37,857 nt of DNA from NCBI RefSeq assembly GCF_009360615.1, contig NZ_SPEY01000052.1, forward strand, positions 1 to 37,857, in the 5' to 3' direction. Origin of the DNA: Comamonas sp. (lineage in GTDB: Bacteria > Pseudomonadota > Gammaproteobacteria > Burkholderiales > Burkholderiaceae_C). Position 1 is the stretch's first letter, and each line of letters begins with the position of its first letter. The notes under the pieces are model-generated. The model did not search any database. It had not been told where the DNA came from and saw only the letters and a list, made by a program, of their open reading frames with translations. Both the position numbers and the translations under genes were made by a program. Positions 32,117 to 37,857 of this stretch are shown here, in pieces.

Positions 32117-35008
32117 ATGAGCGACACCCCTGCACAACCCGGCCTGGAGAGCCTGTCCAAATCCTTCGAACCCGCCGCCATCGAGGCCCACTGGGGCCCC
32201 GAGTGGGAAAAGCGCGGCTACGGCCATGCCGGCGTGCGCGGCACGGGCAAGCCCGATGCAAGCCAGCCCTCATTCTCCATCCAGCTCCCGCCCCCCAATG
32301 TGACCGGCACGCTGCACATGGGACACGCGTTCAACCAGACCATCATGGACTCGCTGACGCGCTACCACCGCATGAAGGGCTACAACACGGCCTGGATTCC
32401 CGGCACCGACCACGCCGGCATCGCCACCCAGATTGTGGTGGAACGCCAGCTGCAGACCCAGGGCGTAAGCCGCTATGACCTGGGCCGGGACGCGTTCACC
32501 CAAAAGGTCTGGGAGTGGAAGGAAAAGTCCGGCAACACCATCACCACGCAGATGCGCCGCATGGGCGACACCGTGGACTGGAGCCGCGAGTACTTCACCA
32601 TGGACGACAAGCTGTCCAAGGTGGTGACCGAGACCTTTGTGAAGCTGTATCAGCAGGGCCTGATCTACCGTGGCAAGCGTCTGGTGAACTGGGACCCGGT
32701 GCTGCAGTCGGCCGTCTCCGACCTGGAAGTCGAAAACCAGGAAAAGGACGGCAGCCTCTGGCATATCGCCTACCCGCTCACCAGTGGCGAAGGCAATCTG
32801 GTCGTGGCCACCACGCGCCCTGAAACCATGCTCGGTGACGTGGCCGTGATGGTCCACCCCGAAGACGAGCGTTACAAGCACCTGATCGGCCAGACCGTGA
32901 CCCTGCCCCTGGTGGGCCGCCAGATCCCCATCATTGCCGACGAATACGTGGACCGCGAGTTCGGCACCGGCGTGGTGAAGGTGACTCCTGCTCACGACCA
33001 GAACGACTACCAGGTGGGCCAGCGCCACAAGCTGCCCATGATCTGCGTGCTGACGCTGACCGCCAAGATCAACGACGAGGCGCCCGAGAAATACCGCGGC
33101 ATGGACCGCTTTGTGGCCCGCAAGGCCATCGTGGCCGACCTGGAAGAACTGGGCCTGATGGTCGAGATCAAGAAGCACAAGCTGATGGTGCCGATCTGCG
33201 ACCGTACCGGCCAGGTGATCGAGCCCATGCTGACCGACCAATGGTTCATCGCCATGAGCAAGGTCAGCGACCAGGACCCGAGCGGCAAGTCCATCGCCCA
33301 GAAGGCCATCGACGCGGTCGCCTCCGGAGAAGTCCAGTTCGTGCCCGAAAACTGGGTCAACACCTACAACCAGTGGATGAACAACATCCAGGACTGGTGC
33401 ATCTCGCGCCAGCTCTGGTGGGGCCACCAGATTCCCGCCTGGTATGACGAAGAAGGCAATATCTATGTTGCCAAGAACGAAGCGGAAGCCCAGGCGCAGG
33501 CCCCCGGCAAGAAGCTGACCCGCGATGCCGACGTTCTGGACACCTGGTACTCCTCTGCCATGGTTCCGTTCAGCACCATGGGCTGGCCCGAGCAAGGCAA
33601 TGCCGCCGACGATGACTACAACCTCTACCTGCCCTCCTCGGTACTGGTGACGGGTTACGACATCATCTTCTTCTGGGTCGCCCGCATGATCATGATGAGC
33701 ACGCACTTCACGGGTCGCGTGCCGTTCAAGCATGTCTACATCCACGGCCTGGTGCGCGATGCACAGGGCAAGAAGATGAGCAAGTCCGAAGGCAATGTGC
33801 TGGACCCCGTGGACCTGATCGACGGCATCTCGCTGGAGCCGCTGCTGGAAAAGCGCACCACCGGCCTGCGCAAGCCCGAGACCGCGCCCCAGGTGCGCAA
33901 GAACACGCAAAAGGAATTCCCCGAAGGCATTCCTGCCTACGGCGCCGATGCGCTGCGCTTCACCTTTGCGGCCCTGGCCTCGCTGGGCCGCAGCATCAAC
34001 TTCGACAGCAAGCGCTGCGAGGGCTACCGCAACTTCTGCAACAAGCTCTGGAATGCTTCGCGCTTTGTGCTGATGAACTGCGAAGGCCATGACTGCGGCC
34101 TGGCTCCTCACACCAAGGAACAATGCCAGCCCGGCGGCGAATTTGCCGGCTATATGCATTTCAGCCAGCCCGACCGCTGGATCGCCTCGCAACTGCAGAA
34201 GGTCGAGGCTGAAGTGGCCAAGGGCTTTGCCGAGTTCCGTCTCGACAATGTCGCCAACACGATTTACGACTTCGTCTGGAACGAGTTCTGCGACTGGTAT
34301 CTGGAAATCGCCAAGGTGCAGATCCAGACCGGCAACGAAGCCCAGCAGCGCGCCACCCGCCGCACGCTGATCCGTACGCTGGAAGCGATTCTGCGTCTGG
34401 CCCACCCCATCATCCCGTTTGTGACGGAAGAACTGTGGCAGCAGGTTGCGCCCGTGGCCGGCCTCAAGGGCGACTCCATCGCCGTGGCCCGCTATCCCGA
34501 AGCTCAGCCCGAGAAGATCGACGAAGCATCGATTGCCTACGTGGGCCGCATCAAGCAGATGGTGGACGCTTGCCGTGCCCTGCGCGGCGAGATGGGTGTG
34601 TCTCCCGCCCAGCGCCTGCCACTGCTGGCCGTGGCCGGCAATGCCGATGATTCGGCCTTCCTGCGCGCCAATGCCGACGTGCTCAAGAACCTGGCCAAGC
34701 TCAGCGAAGTCAAGGTGTTTGATGACGAAGCCGCCTGGGCTACCGCGGCTCAAGCCTCGCCCGTGAACGTAATGGGTGACATCCGCCTGGCTCTGTTCGT
34801 GGAGATCGACGTGGAAGCCGAGAAGGCCCGCCTGAGCAAGGAAGCCAAGCGTCTGGAAGGTGAAATCGTGAAAGCCAATGGCAAGCTGGGCAACGAAGCC
34901 TTCTGCGCCAAGGCGCCCGCCGCCGTGCTGGAGCAGGAGCGTAAGCGTCTGGCCGACTTTGGCGCCACGCTGACACGTATCAACGAGCAACTGGCTCGCC
35001 TCGGTTAA
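32117..35008 (+). CDS. valS: Valyl-tRNA synthetase
   Basis: A 963-residue class I aminoacyl-tRNA synthetase that charges tRNA-Val and edits mischarged threonine. The ATP-binding signatures are HMGH at residues 67-70 ([13 protein letters not shown]) and KMSKS at about 553-557. The editing domain ([17 protein letters not shown]), the anticodon-binding region and the C-terminal coiled-coil arm ([18 protein letters not shown]) are all present, so the gene is complete. I chose the ATG at 32117; the open frame upstream has no family match. A terminator-like hairpin lies just before the start and a strong terminator follows. Confidence 0.99.
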   Translation: MSDTPAQPGLESLSKSFEPAAIEAHWGPEWEKRGYGHAGVRGTGKPDASQPSFSIQLPPPNVTGTLHMGHAFNQTIMDSLTRYHRMKGYNTAWIPGTDHAGIATQIVVERQLQTQGVSRYDLGRDAFTQKVWEWKEKSGNTITTQMRRMGDTVDWSREYFTMDDKLSKVVTETFVKLYQQGLIYRGKRLVNWDPVLQSAVSDLEVENQEKDGSLWHIAYPLTSGEGNLVVATTRPETMLGDVAVMVHPEDERYKHLIGQTVTLPLVGRQIPIIADEYVDREFGTGVVKVTPAHDQNDYQVGQRHKLPMICVLTLTAKINDEAPEKYRGMDRFVARKAIVADLEELGLMVEIKKHKLMVPICDRTGQVIEPMLTDQWFIAMSKVSDQDPSGKSIAQKAIDAVASGEVQFVPENWVNTYNQWMNNIQDWCISRQLWWGHQIPAWYDEEGNIYVAKNEAEAQAQAPGKKLTRDADVLDTWYSSAMVPFSTMGWPEQGNAADDDYNLYLPSSVLVTGYDIIFFWVARMIMMSTHFTGRVPFKHVYIHGLVRDAQGKKMSKSEGNVLDPVDLIDGISLEPLLEKRTTGLRKPETAPQVRKNTQKEFPEGIPAYGADALRFTFAALASLGRSINFDSKRCEGYRNFCNKLWNASRFVLMNCEGHDCGLAPHTKEQCQPGGEFAGYMHFSQPDRWIASQLQKVEAEVAKGFAEFRLDNVANTIYDFVWNEFCDWYLEIAKVQIQTGNEAQQRATRRTLIRTLEAILRLAHPIIPFVTEELWQQVAPVAGLKGDSIAVARYPEAQPEKIDEASIAYVGRIKQMVDACRALRGEMGVSPAQRLPLLAVAGNADDSAFLRANADVLKNLAKLSEVKVFDDEAAWATAAQASPVNVMGDIRLALFVEIDVEAEKARLSKEAKRLEGEIVKANGKLGNEAFCAKAPAAVLEQERKRLADFGATLTRINEQLARLG

Positions 35009-35033
35009 ACACCGCTAAACTGCCTGATAAAAC

Positions 35034-35059
35034 AAGGCGCAGGCAACTGCGCCTTTTTT
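35034..35059 (+). terminator. Intrinsic terminator after valS
   Basis: A perfect 9-base-pair stem (AAGGCGCAG/CTGCGCCTT) with a stable GCAA loop runs into six T residues, 26 bases past the valS stop. Confidence 0.92.
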
Positions 35060-35080
35060 CCATCCAGAAAAGACAAGCAC

Positions 35081-35968
35081 ATGAGCAATCAAACCCGCGT
35101 CCGCAAAGCCGTGTTCCCCGTTGCAGGTCTGGGCACCCGTTTTCTGCCCGCCACCAAAGCTTCCCCCAAGGAGATGCTGCCCGTGGTGGACAAGCCGCTG
35201 ATCCAGTACGCCGTGGAAGAGGCGTATGAGGCCGGCATCCGCGACATGGTCTTTGTCACCGGCCGCAGCAAGCGGGCCATCGAAGACCATTTCGACACCT
35301 CCTACGAGCTCGAGAACGAGCTGGAGAACGCCGGAAAGCAGACCATGCTCGACCTGGTGCGCAGCGTCAGCCCTGCAGACATGAACTGCCTGTTCGTCCG
35401 CCAGCCCCGCTCCCTGGGGCTGGGCCACGCCGTGCTGTGTGCAGAGCCTCTGGTGGGCAACGAGCCCTTCGCCGTGATTCTGGCCGACGACCTGATGACG
35501 GGTGAAAACGGCGGCCCCGGCGTGATGGCTCAGATGACCTCGGCTTTCCAGAAGCAAGGCCGCTCCCTGCTGGCTGTTCAGGAAGTGCCGCTGGAACACA
35601 CCAAGCGCTATGGCATCGTCAAAGGGGAACCCGCGGGCGGGCCGCTGATGCGCATCGACGAGATCGTGGAGAAACCCGCACCCGAAGTGGCTCCTTCCCG
35701 CATGGGCGTGGCCGGTCGCTATGTGCTGACACCCGCCATCTTTGACGAGATCCGCAACCAGCCCAAGGGTGTGGGTGGCGAGATCCAGTTGACGGATGCC
35801 ATTGAACGGCTGATGGCGCATGAAGCGGTCTATGCCTTCCAGTACGCCGGCAAGCGCTACGACTGCGGTAGCAAGGAAGGCTTTTTGCAAGCCACGGTGG
35901 AGCTGGCGCTGCAGCACCCCGAGGTAGGCGACAGCTTCCGCGAATATCTCAAGAGCCTGAGCCTCTGA
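35081..35968 (+). CDS. galU: UTP-glucose-1-phosphate uridylyltransferase
   Basis: A 295-residue nucleotidyltransferase that makes UDP-glucose from UTP and glucose 1-phosphate, feeding lipopolysaccharide, capsule and exopolysaccharide synthesis. The family start is exact: [25 protein letters not shown], followed by [12 protein letters not shown], the ILADDLM metal-binding site and [12 protein letters not shown]. The length is normal. It is a single gene between two terminators, so it is expressed independently of valS. Confidence 0.98.
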   Translation: MSNQTRVRKAVFPVAGLGTRFLPATKASPKEMLPVVDKPLIQYAVEEAYEAGIRDMVFVTGRSKRAIEDHFDTSYELENELENAGKQTMLDLVRSVSPADMNCLFVRQPRSLGLGHAVLCAEPLVGNEPFAVILADDLMTGENGGPGVMAQMTSAFQKQGRSLLAVQEVPLEHTKRYGIVKGEPAGGPLMRIDEIVEKPAPEVAPSRMGVAGRYVLTPAIFDEIRNQPKGVGGEIQLTDAIERLMAHEAVYAFQYAGKRYDCGSKEGFLQATVELALQHPEVGDSFREYLKSLSL

Positions 35969-35984
35969 GCAGCCCCGCCAATGC

Positions 35985-36010
35985 AAAAGGCCTGCAAATG
36001 CAGGCCTTTC
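35985..36010. terminator. Bidirectional terminator between galU and the tusA-like gene
   Basis: An 11-base-pair palindromic stem AAAGGCCTGCA/TGCAGGCCTTT, with A- and T-rich ends, is placed between converging genes; CCCTTTTT follows on the plus side. Confidence 0.85.
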
Positions 36011-36022
36011 CCTTTTTCGCGC

Positions 36023-36250
36023 TCAGCGCCGGCGCAGGATATGGATGAACTCATCCCCCAAGGTCTGCTGCTCGACCAGCTCATTGCCGGTCTGCTTGGC
36101 AAAGGCCTGGAAGTCCCGGATCGAGCCGGTATCCGTGGCCACGACCTTGAGCAACTGGCCGCTGTGCATGGCGGCCAGCGCTTTCTTGGCCTTGAGAATG
36201 GGCAGCGGACAATTCAGGCCGCGCGTGTCAACTTCTTGGTCTACTTGCAT
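36023..36250 (-). CDS. TusA/SirA family sulfur-carrier protein
   Basis: A 75-residue protein with the defining CPxP motif at Cys14-Pro17 (TRGLNCPLPILKAKKAL), where the cysteine carries a persulfide. The rest follows the two-layer alpha/beta fold (GQLLKVVATDTGSIRDFQAFAKQTGNEL). E. coli TusA relays sulfur to tRNA wobble uridine, but betaproteobacteria have several homologues for other sulfur transfers; no Tus partners lie nearby, so the exact job is open. The ATG at 36250 is chosen over longer frames because the family starts here. Confidence 0.93.
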   Translation of the reverse strand: MQVDQEVDTRGLNCPLPILKAKKALAAMHSGQLLKVVATDTGSIRDFQAFAKQTGNELVEQQTLGDEFIHILRRR

Positions 36251-36318
36251 GGGGTGGATTCCTCGTCTGCACCGATTGTAGAAAAACCGTGCGATGGCAG
36301 TGCCTGCGCGGTCTTTGC

Positions 36319-36942
36319 TCACTCCAGCACGGGAGCCACCGTAAATCGCGGGTCTTCGGCCCAGCGCCGCACCGGCCACTTGGCCGGGTCGGGCTCGGGA
36401 TTCTGACCGGGACGAAAAGCGCCAAAGCGTGGCTCAAAGCCTTTTTGCTTGATCCACTCGGCCAGAGCGTAGCCCGTGCCCGCCGGCCAGCACAGCGATT
36501 CCTCGGCCGTCTGCCAGCGGTACTCGAGCAGTTCGGGAGAAAGCCTCACATCCTCGGGGCGGCCCTGCACCCGCACGTGATAGGCAATCAACACCTGGTT
36601 CATGCGCAGAAACTCCGAGCAACACAGCAGACGCAGCGCCTTTACGTGCAGCCCGGTTTCTTCGAGCACCTCGCGACAGATGCCGGCTTCGGGCGATTCT
36701 CCAGCCTCCATGAAGCCGGTGATCAGGCCAAAAACGCCCTCCTGCCACAGCGCATTGCGCGCCAGCAGCACGCGACCGTCGTCGCCCTCCACCACGGCCG
36801 CAAGCACAGGCGTGGGATTGCCCCAATGCGTGAACCCGCAACTCGGACAGCGCAAGCGCTGTACCTCACCGCTGTCCTCGCTGGCCACAATCCATTGCAG
36901 CTCGGTCGCGCAGTTGGAACAAAAGCGGACTTCATAAGCCAT
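36319..36942 (-). CDS. Zinc-ribbon NUDIX hydrolase
   Basis: A 207-residue protein. An N-terminal zinc ribbon has two cysteine pairs (CSNC near residue 8 and CPSC about 25 residues later). The NUDIX box is complete, GFMEAGESPEAGICREVLEETG, matching G-x5-E-x7-RE-x2-EE-xG. Such enzymes split nucleoside diphosphates linked to another group. The layout resembles NudC (NADH pyrophosphatase/RNA decapping), but the protein is shorter and I do not see the SQPWPFPxS motif that marks NAD(H)-specific members, so ADP-ribose or another nucleotide is as likely. The ATG at 36942 has GGAGAG just upstream; an ATG seven codons earlier is less likely. Confidence 0.88.
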   Translation of the reverse strand: MAYEVRFCSNCATELQWIVASEDSGEVQRLRCPSCGFTHWGNPTPVLAAVVEGDDGRVLLARNALWQEGVFGLITGFMEAGESPEAGICREVLEETGLHVKALRLLCCSEFLRMNQVLIAYHVRVQGRPEDVRLSPELLEYRWQTAEESLCWPAGTGYALAEWIKQKGFEPRFGAFRPGQNPEPDPAKWPVRRWAEDPRFTVAPVLE

Positions 36943-37053
36943 GAGGCTCTCCGTATTCTTCAAGGCTTACGCAAAGCGGGTTCATGCGAGGCGACGCTCT
37001 CGGAAGACAGGCCGCTGTGGCATTCCTGTTTGCGCAAGTCCAATTCTGGATAT

Positions 37054-37096
37054 TGATAGCAGCCAGCGCCTGATGGATAAGCGCTGTCTGTCATTT
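37054..37096. repeat. Intergenic AGCTGCT-type repeat between the NUDIX gene and cysM
   Basis: TGATAGCAGCCAGCGCC, GGATAAGCGCTG and TCTGTCATTT follow the plan of the copy at 12404-12448, with paired inner AGCGC/GCGCT arms. It lies in the 197-base gap before the cysM stop. Confidence 0.5.
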
Positions 37097-37139
37097 GGAG
37101 CATTGAATCACCTTTGCGCTGTCACGCAAAAGAGATGGC

Positions 37140-37857
37140 TCATGCAGGAAACACGCCGGTTGACAGGTAGCGATCTCCACGGTCACACACCACAAACACG
37201 ATGGTGGCGTTCCGCTCGCGCTTGGCGATCTCCTGGGCCACCCACAGTGCGCCGGCAGCCGAGATGCCTGCGAAGATGCCCTCTTCGCGGGCCATGCGGC
37301 GGGCCATGTCCTCGGCATCGTCCTGGGTCACATACACCAGCTCGTCAACCAGTGACGCGTCGTAGATCTTGGGCAGATATTCCTCGGGCCACTTGCGGAT
37401 ACCCGGAATGCGCGAGCCCTCGCTAGGCTGAGCGCCGATGATCCTGATGTTCGGATTCTTTTCCTTGAGGAACTTCGACACACCGGTAATGGTTCCGGTC
37501 GTTCCCATGGCGCTCACAAAGTGGGTGATCTCGCCACCGGTCTGCTCCCACAGCTCCGGGCCTGTGGTTTCATAGTGGGCCCTGGGATTGTCGGGGTTGG
37601 CAAACTGGTCCAGCAACACCCCTTTGCCCTGCGCCACCATCTGGTCCGCCAAGTCGCGGGCATATTCCATGCCACCGCTCTTGGGCGTCAGAATCAGTTC
37701 GGCCCCGTAAGCCTTCATGGTCTGGGCACGTTCGATGGACAGGTCTTCAGGCATGATCAAAATCATGCGATAGCCCTTGATGGCAGCAGCCATGGCCAAG
37801 GCAATCCCGGTATTACCCGACGTTGCCTCAATCAGTGCATCGCCCGGCTTGATTTCA
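37140..37857 (-). CDS. cysM: Cysteine synthase B (partial, N-terminus outside window)
   Basis: The visible 238 residues are the C-terminal four fifths of a PLP-dependent O-acetylserine sulfhydrylase. The substrate loop EATSGNTGIALA lies at the right edge, followed by ILIMPEDLSIERAQTMKAYGAEL, the phosphate-binding region around GTTGTITGVSKFLKE and the C-terminal DRGDRYLSTGVFP, which is typical of CysM rather than CysK. CysM makes cysteine from O-acetylserine with sulfide or thiosulfate. The reading frame continues past 37857, so the PLP lysine and start codon are not seen. Confidence 0.95.
   Translation of the reverse strand, partial: EIKPGDALIEATSGNTGIALAMAAAIKGYRMILIMPEDLSIERAQTMKAYGAELILTPKSGGMEYARDLADQMVAQGKGVLLDQFANPDNPRAHYETTGPELWEQTGGEITHFVSAMGTTGTITGVSKFLKEKNPNIRIIGAQPSEGSRIPGIRKWPEEYLPKIYDASLVDELVYVTQDDAEDMARRMAREEGIFAGISAAGALWVAQEIAKRERNATIVFVVCDRGDRYLSTGVFPA

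Noticed and set aside
32270..34990. A 906-codon open frame antisense to valS
   Set aside because: Opposite a certain gene with all its motifs; composition of a shadow frame.
1..37857. tRNA, rRNA, CRISPR arrays, prophage or integrase genes
   Set aside because: I looked for cloverleaf-like segments in gaps, spaced direct repeats and mobile-element proteins and saw none; a covariance search for tRNA could not be run.

Overview
The window looks like chromosomal DNA of a Comamonas-type member of the Comamonadaceae (Betaproteobacteria, Burkholderiales). The basis is high G+C content, the block xseB-ispA-dxs, hemCDXY divergent from ppc, a TRAP carboxylate/aromatic-type transporter with two binding proteins, a lone flhDC pair, and short intergenic repeats of the kind I associate with Comamonas, Delftia and Acidovorax. 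The genus is an inference; no rRNA or tRNA gene is present to test it. Gene density is high, all recognised genes appear intact, and no transposase, phage gene, CRISPR array or plasmid function is visible.

Region by region. 1-1526: the start of a CoxS-type [2Fe-2S] subunit of a molybdenum hydroxylase (runs off the left edge), divergent from an AcoR-like GAF/Fis regulator that lacks the AAA+ domain. 1872-7443: a TRAP transporter, with dctQ and dctM on the plus strand, a small unknown acidic protein, then two equal-length paralogous periplasmic binding proteins on the minus strand. 7658-10814: the minus-strand isoprenoid block xseB-ispA-dxs, divergent from an orphan Rieske oxygenase (11244-12383). 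12467-14495: an EamA-type exporter and a 3-mercaptopyruvate-type sulfurtransferase. 15046-15962: flhDC, the flagellar master regulator, behind a 550-base leader with a nested inverted repeat. 16190-23349: ppc divergent from the haem operon hemC-hemD-hemX-hemY.

23479-30558 forms a redox neighbourhood. A minus-strand operon encodes a Tat-exported molybdopterin large subunit, a [2Fe-2S] small subunit and a tri-haem cytochrome c. Together these resemble a periplasmic, cytochrome-linked molybdenum hydroxylase of the isoquinoline/aldehyde/nicotinate dehydrogenase class. Divergent from it lie a cytochrome b561 and two YceI proteins, a set known to deal with quinones and isoprenoids in the envelope. 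30749-37857: a VOC-fold protein, a YjdM/PhnA zinc-ribbon protein, valS, galU, a TusA/SirA protein, a zinc-ribbon NUDIX hydrolase, and the C-terminal part of cysM (cut by the right edge).

No wholly new multi-gene system stands out. The points most worth following are the orphan Rieske oxygenase with an unusually long iron-sulfur ligand spacer beside isoprenoid genes, the cytochrome-linked molybdenum hydroxylase with an oversized large subunit, the flhD leader structure, the regulator without its ATPase domain, and two families of intergenic repeats.
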